From: Phycisphaerales bacterium
GTDB lineage: Bacteria > Planctomycetota > Phycisphaerae > Phycisphaerales > UBA1924
Assembly (NCBI GenBank): GCA_029213305.1
Contig: JARGPA010000016.1
Coordinates: 22,838-86,837, forward strand
DNA length: 64,000 bases
Reading direction: 5' to 3'
Below are positions 52,200 to 60,945 of this stretch, in pieces. Below the pieces are notes generated by a model. It did no database searches, was not told where the DNA came from, and worked only from the letters and a program-made list of their open reading frames with translations. The stretch's first letter is position 1; each line of letters starts with the position of its first letter. Both the position numbers and the translations under genes were made by a program.

Positions 52200-52660
52200 T
52201 GATGAAGCTGATAAGCCGAGTTCTGTCCAACGATCGGTTTCTGATCCACTCCTTATGACGGGGGCTCTGAACCAGACCTAATCGCATAGGCGATCATTTC
52301 TCTACTCGTGTTGTTGCCAACACGATGAGGAGCACAATGCTCCCAGCACCCTACCCGAGCCAACTGTGCGGAACACACATGACCCTGCTTGGGCTTGCAC
52401 GCGGTGGGGTTTACCTTGCCCTGGTTGTCACCAACCAAGCGGTGCGCTCTTACCGCACCTTTTCACCCTTACCTGTGATAACAGTCGAAACTGTTAATCC
52501 ATCGGCGGTTCATTCTCTGTGGCACTTTCCCTCATCCCAAGCTGCACCCTTGCGAGCTTGTTGAGATGGGTGGGTGTTACCCACCACCGTTTCCTACCGT
52601 GCTCGGACTTTCCTCCCGGGACAGACGAATCCATCACGAGCGATCACCTTGCTTCATCAG
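52200..52660 (-). ncRNA. rnpB: RNase P RNA (bacterial type A)
   Basis: Catalytic RNA that processes tRNA 5' ends. On the minus strand the conserved blocks occur in order: GAGGAAAGTCCG, ACAGAGAA, ACAGGTAAGGGTGAAA with GGTGCGGTAAGAGCGCACCG, AGAGAAATGATCGCC and ACAGAACTCGGCTTAT. The 5' TGATGAAGC pairs with the 3' GCTTCATCA to form helix P1, which sets both ends to within a few bases; length about 460 nt against 377 in E. coli. A TATTAT box (52664-52669) lies just upstream. A terminator follows. Confidence 0.93.
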
Positions 52661-52729
52661 TGAATAATACGCAATCACATTGCTCTGAGTTTGCCTGCAA
52701 GGGGATCGATTTGCGAGTAGAATCTGGAT

Positions 52730-53755
52730 ATGTCCAAAGCAAGGTGTGTTGTCTGGATCGATCCCGCTCAGGTGTCACTGCTCAAAGGAATCATTGAGCG
52801 TGGTAACTTCGAGCTTATCGGCGCAGGTTCACCCGATTCTGCTCGCATAGGGCAAGTCGCATCCAGTCTTGATACTCAACCCATTGATGATCTGCGCCAT
52901 GCATTTGCAAGCGCTGATGCAGACTTATTCATACTCGGAGATCCGGGTAGCTTTGGGAATCAAGCATCCGATCCGGATCTCGAAGGACTCAAGGCGGCCC
53001 ACGGCCGCAATGTAGAAATCGCAACATTCGAACCGATTCCCGCGACCGCGAGTGAAATAGCAGGAACCTTGTATGCGGAATCGCTCCAAAATGGATCACT
53101 CAATGAACTAGTTCGTCTCGCGCCATTAACAAGACATACGCCAACCATTGTTGAACTACTCACAGTACTGGAAACCTTTGGTCCAATTCGATCTTGCAAC
53201 ATCGCGATCGGAGTCCCCTCGAACATGGGTTCACTTGGTGCTCGTTTATTCGACGCGATGGATCTCATCCGATCTTTGGTCGGCGTACCCAATATGATCG
53301 AAGCTGCGTATATCTCACCCGCTGCGGGACGAGGACTCCATCCACTCCCAGGACAATCTCTCAGGGATCTGCACGGCGAGATCACAACCAATCTTCGATT
53401 TTCAGATGGACGATGCGCATCAATGCTGTTGAGCGATCAAATAGGTTCATCAAATCTCTCGATGACACTCATCGGAGCAGAAGGGTTAATCCAAGTAGAC
53501 AATCACGGATTCAAATGGCAAGATTCTAAAGGCAACGAAATCGACTCGTACCAATATGAATCTACTCCAGAAATCGATCAAACCGAGATACACATCGCAG
53601 AACAACTCATCGAGTTATGCAGCGGAGTAGGACCAAAGAGATCGCCAATTGACTACCAAACCATTCTCTCGATGACACATTCAACCCTGCTCAGCACCCG
53701 CACAGGGCAAGGGGAATCTCCAAGATCTGTCGAGCAGATCATGCTCTCGATGTAA
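52730..53755 (+). CDS. Gfo/Idh/MocA-like oxidoreductase
   Basis: Probably NAD(P)-dependent sugar or inositol dehydrogenase-like. 341 residues. The C-terminal half (VEIATFEPIPATASEIAGTL is an adenine-side strand region; then LFDAMDLIRSLVGVPNMIEA and DLHGEITTNLRFSDGRCASM) resembles the Gfo/Idh C-domain. The N-terminal Rossmann motif is weak (the expected GxGxxG is not obvious), so cofactor binding is uncertain. Divergent from rnpB. Confidence 0.6.
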   Translation: MSKARCVVWIDPAQVSLLKGIIERGNFELIGAGSPDSARIGQVASSLDTQPIDDLRHAFASADADLFILGDPGSFGNQASDPDLEGLKAAHGRNVEIATFEPIPATASEIAGTLYAESLQNGSLNELVRLAPLTRHTPTIVELLTVLETFGPIRSCNIAIGVPSNMGSLGARLFDAMDLIRSLVGVPNMIEAAYISPAAGRGLHPLPGQSLRDLHGEITTNLRFSDGRCASMLLSDQIGSSNLSMTLIGAEGLIQVDNHGFKWQDSKGNEIDSYQYESTPEIDQTEIHIAEQLIELCSGVGPKRSPIDYQTILSMTHSTLLSTRTGQGESPRSVEQIMLSM

Positions 53756-53784
53756 ATAGAACTATTCAACTGTTGAGTGAATCA

Positions 53785-55095
53785 TCAGGACCATTTGGTC
53801 ATGTGCCACTTCTTCTTCCCGCGTCGTACTGCGATATACGACTCGTGCAATAGATGCTCTTGTGTCAGTTTCGTATCGAGTGTGATCTTTGTGCCGTTGA
53901 TTGACACGGACCCTTCGTTGAGGAACTCTTTTGCTTCACGATTCGATGTTGCAAGGTTTGTATCCTTGAGTAACCCGACCATGTCTACGCCGTCATTGAG
54001 TTCTGACTTTGCGTGCTCTGTTGTTGGAACACTTGCGAACACTTCGAGCATTGTTTGTGCGTCGAGCGCTGCGATTTCGCCGCTGAATAATGCTTTCCCT
54101 GCTGCTTCTGCGTTCTCCATCGCTGATTGGCCGTGAAGAATCCGCGTCGCTTCTTGTGCGAGTGTGCGTTGGAGTTCACGCTTCCCAGGGTTTTCTTGAT
54201 GACGAGCAATCAACTCTTCAACTGTTGTTTGATCGAGGAATGTGAAGACTTTGATCCATCCTGTCGCATCTTCGTCTGTTGCGTTGAGCCAGAACTGGTA
54301 GTAGGCGTACGGCGAAGTCCTTGCTGCGGTAAGCCAAATCGCGCCGACTTCAGTCTTCCCAAACTTGCCGCCGTCAGCTTTTTGAACGAGGGGCGCAGTA
54401 AGCCCGAATGACTTACATGCATCGTCACCTTCTGCAGCAGAGATCCGACGGATGAGATCTGAACCTGCAATGATGTTCCCATATTGATCACTTCCACCAA
54501 TCTGTACTGTTACACCTTCGTGCTCGTATAGATGTGAGAAGTCGAAGGCCTGCAGGATCATGTATGAGAACTCTGTGTAACTAATCCCCTGTTCGCGATT
54601 GTTGAGTCGTTCTTTAACCGATTCCTTCTGCATCATCATGTTGACACTGAAGTGCTTTCCGATATCTCGGAGCGCTTCGATGTAAGAAATCTTCCCGAGC
54701 CAATCATGATTGTTGAGGATCGAGTGCGATGGACCTTCGATTTGATCGAGAACCGTGTTGTAGATTGGGCGCTGACAATCGACAAAGTGCTCGATCGTTT
54801 CAATCGTGTTGAGTTGTCGCTCTGCGGACTTCCCGGATGGGTCTCCGATTAGTCCGGTTCCGCCTCCCATGACGACAACTGGACAATGCCCTGCTCGTTT
54901 AACATGTGCGAGGAGCATAATCGGAACCAGATTTCCTATGGTCAACGAATCCGCTGTCGGATCAAACCCTGCATAGATTTTACGAGGATTGTTGTCTGGA
55001 TCTGCGAGATGTGCTCGTAGACCGTCATTATCTGTGCAGTCTTTTAATAAGCCGCGCCATTCGAGTTCATTGATTAGATCTATCCGTTCGCTCAT
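53785..55095 (-). CDS. tyrS: Tyrosyl-tRNA synthetase
   Basis: Charges tRNA-Tyr. Rossmann fold with the HIGH-equivalent DSLTIGN (PTADSLTIGNLVPI) near residue 52, the tyrosine pocket GDPSGKSAER, a KMSKS equivalent KFGKTEVGAIW, and a C-terminal S4 domain (AKEFLNEGSVSINGTKI). 436 residues. The start is placed at ATG 55095 (MSERIDLINELEWRGLLKD), although no clear ribosome-binding site is seen. The longer frame is unlikely. Confidence 0.97.
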   Translation of the reverse strand: MSERIDLINELEWRGLLKDCTDNDGLRAHLADPDNNPRKIYAGFDPTADSLTIGNLVPIMLLAHVKRAGHCPVVVMGGGTGLIGDPSGKSAERQLNTIETIEHFVDCQRPIYNTVLDQIEGPSHSILNNHDWLGKISYIEALRDIGKHFSVNMMMQKESVKERLNNREQGISYTEFSYMILQAFDFSHLYEHEGVTVQIGGSDQYGNIIAGSDLIRRISAAEGDDACKSFGLTAPLVQKADGGKFGKTEVGAIWLTAARTSPYAYYQFWLNATDEDATGWIKVFTFLDQTTVEELIARHQENPGKRELQRTLAQEATRILHGQSAMENAEAAGKALFSGEIAALDAQTMLEVFASVPTTEHAKSELNDGVDMVGLLKDTNLATSNREAKEFLNEGSVSINGTKITLDTKLTQEHLLHESYIAVRRGKKKWHMTKWS

Positions 55096-55144
55096 GGACA
55101 AAGCGTAGGTCGATCGTGCACATCTAGCACGAAAATCCAGAGAC

Positions 55145-56077
55145 TTACGGCAGGCGTGCTTCGAGCATCCAATCACGCTCAGTTGCTTGATCTGACCAAT
55201 GTCTCATGTCATTGAACTCATCCCAGCCCCACTGCTCTGCGTGGCCATCGAGCATCCCTGCGATTCCTTGCCCGTTGTATCGGAGTGAAACGCGACCGGC
55301 GTTGCGTTCAGGAAGTTCTGCATGCTCGTTGTACTGATTTTCCCATTGGCGCCCGGCTGTCGAGTATAGATAAGGGGGTTTGACGATAAATGAGCCCTCG
55401 ACGATTCCATATCCTGGTAAGAATGTTGGACTCGCAAAGTCATGTGCAGATGAGAACACCATCAAGTTGCTTGTACTTCGAGGTTGGTACATCTTCGAGA
55501 CATGAAACTTTCCATATACTCGTCGGCCGATGTCGCTGAATGGGATTGGATCACCCGGAGCGCCCCCGCCTACAAAATACGAGTTCAGTCCAAACGATGG
55601 ATATAGGCTAATTACATATCTGAGTGAATGATCAGCTGCGGATCCAGTAGTTGATCCCATTGCTTCTGAGAGTTGTTCAACCACTCTCTCGTCTTGATAG
55701 AGTGCTTCGAAGTTGCCGTTGAAGTAAGAGATTAATCTCCACGGATAACGGGCCCCAACTGTTTGTCCGAGTGAATCGCCGTTGAAATCTTTCGGATCTT
55801 CACCTCGATCAACCATCTTGTCCCAGATAGTGCTGTTCGGAAAACCAGTGAGCAACTTGTCACGATTATCATCTGCATACATTGTGTACGCGATCATGGT
55901 CTGTCGCATGCCTGATTGTTCTTTGACGGCTTTCGCGGTTAATCGTGCTTTTCCCAGAGCAGGGAGCAAAATCCCGATGAGCAACGCGATAATCGCGATA
56001 ACAACCAAAAGCTCGATAAGAGTGAACCCTCTTCGATCATTACTCATTCTTCGTTGTGGATGTAGAGTTTGCATCAT
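55145..56077 (-). CDS. Prepilin-like protein with type IV pilin leader
   Basis: After a positively charged lead ([16 protein letters not shown]) comes the prepilin peptidase site [19 protein letters not shown], then a hydrophobic helix. The remaining ~270 residues resemble the H-type or DUF1559-like exported pseudopilins of planctomycetes, rich in Gly/Asn/Tyr ([34 protein letters not shown]). Likely part of a type II-secretion-like or pseudopilus-anchored surface protein. AGGAAA is ~6 nt before the ATG. Confidence 0.83.
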   Translation of the reverse strand: MMQTLHPQRRMSNDRRGFTLIELLVVIAIIALLIGILLPALGKARLTAKAVKEQSGMRQTMIAYTMYADDNRDKLLTGFPNSTIWDKMVDRGEDPKDFNGDSLGQTVGARYPWRLISYFNGNFEALYQDERVVEQLSEAMGSTTGSAADHSLRYVISLYPSFGLNSYFVGGGAPGDPIPFSDIGRRVYGKFHVSKMYQPRSTSNLMVFSSAHDFASPTFLPGYGIVEGSFIVKPPYLYSTAGRQWENQYNEHAELPERNAGRVSLRYNGQGIAGMLDGHAEQWGWDEFNDMRHWSDQATERDWMLEARLP

Positions 56078-56283
56078 TGCATGTTTCCTACGAGAAGCAT
56101 CATTATTCGTACTTAAGATCGGTCATTAGGCCTTCAAATGAGACTGAATCTCATTAAATTTCCTATCCGACTTGACATAACTGCGACTGACTCTCAACTA
56201 TATACATGATCCTTCTGTTTTACAGGTTCTTTTCCTAAAAAACAGAAATCTCTTGAAGCATAGCATCAATTAAGGACACGCTG

Positions 56284-57327
56284 ATGATCTTTGAATACAC
56301 AAAACGAAAACAACTCACAGTCGCGTCATTTGGCGCTGCGGTTTTTGCATCTTCACTCAACGCACAGGTTATTGAAGTTGAGTACAACTCGCCGACGATG
56401 GATCGTTGGAACTATCCATTTAACGGTGCTCCAGGTACGAGATTATCTGCATCAACTTTTGGTGCTATTGAGCTTGATGGATTCGATGATCATGACGCGC
56501 AGTTATTGCTTGGATTTGAAACATTCGCAGAGATCCCACTTGGGCTTGATCCATCGGAGTACCAAATACTCTCTGCAACGATCACCATCACAAGTACAAA
56601 CGATGAAGAGTTTCGATACGATCCGACATATGACACTCATGACACATATGAGTTCTTAGACGAATCACTTGATACTGATCTGGGTCGACCGACACATCTA
56701 TGGGCGGTTGGATATCGTAATGGATTCGATCAAACAACTTTCGGCGAGTTCTCAGCATTCGGGGGAACCCCATCAGTTGAACCGACTCAAGAATCACGCC
56801 ATGCTTTTGCGGCATACTTCCCAGACGGAGTTACTGCAACTGATGTCTCGAACAATCTCAAACAAGAGTTCGACGCAACCCCAATGGCCATCGGACAAAC
56901 AGATTCAGTCGCACCTGGAGAGTTTGTTCCTACAGATGCTCAGTTCACGTTCGAAGTAAATCTCTGTGACCCTGCAGTTCGTGGATACCTCAACGACTCG
57001 CTTGCTCTTGGAGATCTTCGGTTTGTGGTTTCATCGTTGCACACTGCAAACGGTGGCGATGGCGGCGGCACTGGAGATATCACATACCCATTCTGGTACA
57101 CACGAGAGAACCCAATCGCTCAGCTCTTTGGATTCGCACCAAAGCTCCAACTCCGGGTCAGAGTTGGTTCGCCCGCGGATTATAACGGAGATGGATCTCT
57201 CAACTTCTTTGATGTATCTGAGTTCCTCTCTGATTTCAGTGCAGGAAACACAGATGCAGATCTCAATAGTGATTGCACACTCAACTTCTTCGATATATCG
57301 ACTTTCCTTTCAGCGTTTTCAGGATAA
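56284..57327 (+). CDS. Secreted protein with GC-type dockerin
   Basis: Signal peptide around residues 8-28 (TVASFGAAVFASSLNAQ). About 270 residues of beta-rich sequence with no family I recognise, then two dockerin units (ADYNGDGSLNFFDVSEFLSD; DADLNSDCTLNFFDISTFL) ending SAFSG rather than GCP. One calcium-loop residue is changed (DC for DG). Located between a prepilin-like gene and a PEP-CTERM-like gene. Confidence 0.8.
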   Translation: MIFEYTKRKQLTVASFGAAVFASSLNAQVIEVEYNSPTMDRWNYPFNGAPGTRLSASTFGAIELDGFDDHDAQLLLGFETFAEIPLGLDPSEYQILSATITITSTNDEEFRYDPTYDTHDTYEFLDESLDTDLGRPTHLWAVGYRNGFDQTTFGEFSAFGGTPSVEPTQESRHAFAAYFPDGVTATDVSNNLKQEFDATPMAIGQTDSVAPGEFVPTDAQFTFEVNLCDPAVRGYLNDSLALGDLRFVVSSLHTANGGDGGGTGDITYPFWYTRENPIAQLFGFAPKLQLRVRVGSPADYNGDGSLNFFDVSEFLSDFSAGNTDADLNSDCTLNFFDISTFLSAFSG

Positions 57328-57387
57328 AAACACCAAACCTCCCTCTGCTGTATGTTCGGTAGAGGCTCATTCTTAACGGAGATCAAC

Positions 57388-58050
57388 ATGAACACGATCA
57401 TCATCCCAACGATTGCACTCTTTGCATCTGCATCATTTGCGGGCGTAACACCATTTACTGAAACCTTTGAATCAGGCGCCAACGGGTGGCTTCAGGGTTC
57501 ATTCAGCGCTCCTACCCATGTTGCTTCGGGCGCAATGGACGGGAGCGCATACATCTCATCATCCGCGGATCTCAACAGCGCTGGACCTTTCGGACTGACA
57601 ATTTTCCGAGGCCAAGACGACTTTGATGCATCCGGCGATGCATTTGTTGGAAACTATCTTGCAAGCGGCATTAACCAGATTAGCTTTGACTTCCGTCACA
57701 ACGCAGGACAGGATCTCGGTATTGCACTTCGTGTTGCAACTTCCTTCAACTTCCCAGCTTTCGCCGTGGAACTTCCAGCCGCGATTGGTTCTGACGAATG
57801 GACCACCCTCTCGTTTGATCTCAGCTTCTTCAACCCGTTGCTGACTATTGAAGGCGCACCGACGCCACAAGCATTTAACGAAATCATGGAAGCGATTGGA
57901 AACATTCAGGTTTCAGCGGATCGCCCTGATGGTTTGACAACGCCATTGGTTGTCGACTTTGATCTCGACAATGTCCGAATTACTCCAACCCCTTCGACTT
58001 TGGCACTACTCTCAATCGGTGGATTGGGCATGACACGTCGCCGTCGATAA
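57388..58050 (+). CDS. PEP-CTERM-like exported protein
   Basis: Signal peptide MNTIIIPTIALFASASFAG; GGAG lies 6 nt before the ATG. The mature part (residues ~20-195) is a beta-sandwich-like domain with aromatic residues (FESGANGWLQGSFSAP; SGINQISFDFRHNAGQDLGI), possibly a carbohydrate-binding fold. The C-terminus TPTPSTLALLSIGGLGMTRR plus RR is a PEP-CTERM-like sorting signal: a short proline motif, a hydrophobic helix and an arginine tail. Followed by a terminator. Confidence 0.8.
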   Translation: MNTIIIPTIALFASASFAGVTPFTETFESGANGWLQGSFSAPTHVASGAMDGSAYISSSADLNSAGPFGLTIFRGQDDFDASGDAFVGNYLASGINQISFDFRHNAGQDLGIALRVATSFNFPAFAVELPAAIGSDEWTTLSFDLSFFNPLLTIEGAPTPQAFNEIMEAIGNIQVSADRPDGLTTPLVVDFDLDNVRITPTPSTLALLSIGGLGMTRRRR

Positions 58051-58093
58051 ATGAGGCGAGCTCAGAAAGCTCAACGAAATCGTTACCCTCTTT

Positions 58094-58138
58094 GCACGAG
58101 ACCTCTGCAACACTTTGCTCAGGTCTCGTGCTCTTTTT
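58094..58138 (+). terminator. Terminator after the PEP-CTERM-like gene, overlapping a convergent gene end
   Basis: Perfect 11-bp stem GCACGAGACCT / AGGTCTCGTGC with a 16-nt loop followed by TCTTTTT. The right arm contains the stop codon of the convergent DNA methyltransferase gene. Confidence 0.9.
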
Positions 58139-58865
58139 GAACTCGAACTAATCTGTCTGAAGCAATCTTTAATGCATCCGGATTGAGATCGCACCCGACA
58201 AATTCTCTACCCAATATCTTCGAAGCAACAAGTGATGTTCCAGAACCAAAGCATGGATCAAAGATGGTCCCGTCTATCGGCGAACACGCTCTGATAAGCA
58301 TCTTGAGCAGATCGAGCGGTTTCTGGGTCGGGTATCCGACTCGCTCATCCGCCATGTTATTGAGAGAAGGTATGTCAATGACATCCGTCGCTTTCTTCAG
58401 TTTCCCCTTCATTCTATTGCTCGTAGCGGGAATCATTGGAGGATCAAAGTAGTATTGCTTAGGGTCTTTGCAATAGAACAAAATATCATCGTGCTTACGC
58501 GCAAATCTTCTTGGAGACGACCCACCCAGTCCATAACTCCAGATGAGATGATTGACGAAGTGTTCTTCGCCGAGGATTTCTTCGAGCAGTACACGAACAC
58601 GATGCGAAGTGCGCCAATCGACATGGATCAATACTGACCCAGTTTGCTTTAACTTTGGAATCGTTGCACGGATTCGTTCCTCAAACCAGCACACCCAAGA
58701 ATCGGTGCTCGGCCAAGAGTCTTGATACGCTCCTGCTGACGCGGATTGAACCTTACCGGTATTGAACGGCGGATCGACATACATCAGATCGAGTGATTCA
58801 TTCTCTATCTGCTCACAGAATGTGAGCCAATCACAAAGCACGAGATGAGGATCAAGTTGATTCAC
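58119..58865 (-). CDS. Orphan DNA methyltransferase (N6-adenine or N4-cytosine)
   Basis: 248 residues. The catalytic motif DPPFNTGK is at residues 31-38 and the SAM-binding motif FDPCFGSGTSL (with FGSG) at 202-212, catalytic before SAM motif as in the beta-type PF01555 group; VGYPTQKPLDLL precedes it. No restriction endonuclease is nearby, so it may be solitary. The start is GTG 58865. DPPF/DPPY methylates A-N6 or C-N4; target unknown. Confidence 0.85.
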   Translation of the reverse strand: MNQLDPHLVLCDWLTFCEQIENESLDLMYVDPPFNTGKVQSASAGAYQDSWPSTDSWVCWFEERIRATIPKLKQTGSVLIHVDWRTSHRVRVLLEEILGEEHFVNHLIWSYGLGGSSPRRFARKHDDILFYCKDPKQYYFDPPMIPATSNRMKGKLKKATDVIDIPSLNNMADERVGYPTQKPLDLLKMLIRACSPIDGTIFDPCFGSGTSLVASKILGREFVGCDLNPDALKIASDRLVRVQKEHET

Positions 58866-58882
58866 GCAACGAGTATATCCGA

Positions 58883-59377
58883 CTATGCGATCGGATCAGT
58901 ACTCTTCTCTTGCTTGATTCGATCTGATTTCCAAGCAGCATTACACTCAGGACAGATCACGCACCCATCTGATTCACACTCGAGATCATCAAGAAGATAT
59001 CCACATGATCCGCAGAATCCTTGAGATAAGTAGATCTCTGCAATGCGAGAAAATCGGCCTCTTCGAATCCATCCTAGAAAAACGTACCAGACAATCATCG
59101 CAACACAGATCGCAAACACAATATGAATCACAAAATCGATCACAGAACCAACATACTGTTGGACATATTGATTGAGAATCCAACCATACAGCCAGTACCC
59201 GATGAAACCACCAATAAGCGCAACGATTGTTTCGCGTTTTTCAGTGACTGCTTGCTCTTGTTGTGTCACTGCATCTTTCGTGATCGATTTAAGACCAAGC
59301 GTGCGCCAACCGAGTTGGGACACAGATAACTTTGGAATCGAGCACAAACGTCCACGATCATCGTAAGGCGTTTTCAT
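58883..59377 (-). CDS. Zinc-ribbon membrane protein
   Basis: 164 residues. A polar N-terminus, two hydrophobic segments (residues ~50-72 and ~80-105), then a C-terminal CX2C ribbon (FCGSCGYLLDDLECESDGCV, ICPEC). The order membrane-ribbon is reversed relative to the zinc-ribbon proteins at 45-49 kb. Function unknown. 17 nt upstream of the DNA methyltransferase start on the same strand, possibly co-transcribed. Confidence 0.72.
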   Translation of the reverse strand: MKTPYDDRGRLCSIPKLSVSQLGWRTLGLKSITKDAVTQQEQAVTEKRETIVALIGGFIGYWLYGWILNQYVQQYVGSVIDFVIHIVFAICVAMIVWYVFLGWIRRGRFSRIAEIYLSQGFCGSCGYLLDDLECESDGCVICPECNAAWKSDRIKQEKSTDPIA

Positions 59378-59414
59378 AACCCAATGATATCAAATCTTGA
59401 TACCATTGATTCCA

Positions 59415-60758
59415 TTAAACTGGCATTATCGGTGATCGTCCTACTGAATAATAATGGAATCCGAGTTCACCTAGATGTTGACGGCGATAGAGGTTTCGAC
59501 CATCAAAGATGACCTTTCCTTTCATTACGCTTGCGAGTCGCTCGAAATCAGGGCTTTTAAACTCGGCCCAATCTGTGGAGATCACAAGAGCGTCGGCATC
59601 TCGTGCACATTCGTACATATCGTCGATGATTTCGATCGTGTCACCCATCTCTATACCAACATTTTCTGCTGCAACTGGGTCGAATCCAGTACATGAAGCT
59701 CCGTATCCGAGTGCTTTTCGCACGAGTGTGAGTGCCGGAGCTTTGCGGATATCATCTGTGCGAGGTTTAAATGCGAGCCCCCAGAAAGCAATCTTCTTCC
59801 CTTGGAGCCCGGATTCACCCCCGAAGTGGCCGAGAACTTTGTTGAAGAACAAGTTACGCTGACGCTCATTTGTACCATGAACTGCGTTTGAAACTTGTGT
59901 AGTAACACCTGCTTTGTCACCCATCATGATACATGCGAGTGTATCGTTCGGGAAACATGAACCGCCGTACCCGAGACCTGGATGTAGGAATGCGTGACCG
60001 ATTCGTGAATCTGAGCACATGCCTTCTCGGACACGATTGATGTTTGCCCCATACGCTTCACAGAGATTGGCCATCTCGTTGATGAATGAAATCTTTGTTG
60101 CAAGGAAGTTGTTCGAAGCGTACTTAACCATTTCTGCTGAGAGTACATCCATCACAAAGATTGGATGTCCGTTGCGAACGAATGGATCGTATAAATCTCG
60201 GAACTGTTCTCCAACTTCTTCGCTTTCAACTCCGACGACAACACGGTCAGGCTTGTTAAAGTCCATTACTGCATCGCCTTCTTTGAGGAACTCTGGATTA
60301 TCCGCGACATGGAATGGGATATCACCAACGATATCTGCGATTCGCTCTTTAACGCGGAAGGTTGTTCCAACAGGGACAGTCGATTTAACAACAATGACCT
60401 TTGGTTTTGCTTCAGGGCCAAGGTCCTTGATTGCGCGCCCGATATCGTCTGCGGCACCATCAATGAAGGTCATATCAGTATGCCCCTTCTCGTCAGAAGG
60501 TGTCCCCACACAAATGAAGATCATTTCAGCGGATTGATACGCATGCTTTTTGTCTAATGTGTAAGTCAATCGACCCGATTTTCGGTTCTTGATCATCAGA
60601 TCAGTGAGTCCGGGTTCATAAATCGGGCAGATATCTGAATCGAGTTTCTTAATCTTCTCAGGATCCACATCAAGGCAGATGACATCATTGCCTGAGTTTG
60701 CGAAACAAACCCCAGTTACGAGACCGACATATCCTGTACCAACCATTGTAAGATGCAT
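59415..60758 (-). CDS. ugd: UDP-glucose 6-dehydrogenase
   Basis: Oxidises UDP-glucose to UDP-glucuronate for polysaccharide. MHLTMVGTGYVGLVTGVCFA (Rossmann), FICVGTP, STVPVGTT, NPEFLKEGDAV, and the catalytic C268 in GYGGSCFPNDTLA. The following residue of SCFPKD is N271 here instead of lysine. 447 residues. The start is ATG 60758, with GGAGGA 9 nt upstream; an ATG at 60767 directly follows that site and is less likely. Confidence 0.95.
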   Translation of the reverse strand: MHLTMVGTGYVGLVTGVCFANSGNDVICLDVDPEKIKKLDSDICPIYEPGLTDLMIKNRKSGRLTYTLDKKHAYQSAEMIFICVGTPSDEKGHTDMTFIDGAADDIGRAIKDLGPEAKPKVIVVKSTVPVGTTFRVKERIADIVGDIPFHVADNPEFLKEGDAVMDFNKPDRVVVGVESEEVGEQFRDLYDPFVRNGHPIFVMDVLSAEMVKYASNNFLATKISFINEMANLCEAYGANINRVREGMCSDSRIGHAFLHPGLGYGGSCFPNDTLACIMMGDKAGVTTQVSNAVHGTNERQRNLFFNKVLGHFGGESGLQGKKIAFWGLAFKPRTDDIRKAPALTLVRKALGYGASCTGFDPVAAENVGIEMGDTIEIIDDMYECARDADALVISTDWAEFKSPDFERLASVMKGKVIFDGRNLYRRQHLGELGFHYYSVGRSPIMPV

Positions 60759-60945
60759 GCTGTTCATTCCTCCATATGAGTCATCGAGTGTAGCCCTCAG
60801 AATCCCTGATCGCATTCTCAGAAGATGATGGTTTCAGTCTGATAATGAGATTCCTGCTCGAATGCACACTATGATTTCTATAATAAACTCGGCTCAACGA
60901 TGATCGAGATTCGCTCGATTTGCGAGCATTTGGAGATATCTGCAG

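Noticed and set aside
56214..56245. Inverted repeat CTGTTTTACAGG ... CCTAAAAAACAG upstream of the 56.3-kb gene
   Set aside because: Two mismatches in the stem and placed upstream of a start; too weak to call a terminator or operator.
60019..60537. 172-residue plus-strand frame opposite ugd
   Set aside because: Shadow of the conserved ugd gene in reverse; Ser/Thr-rich composition and no start signal.
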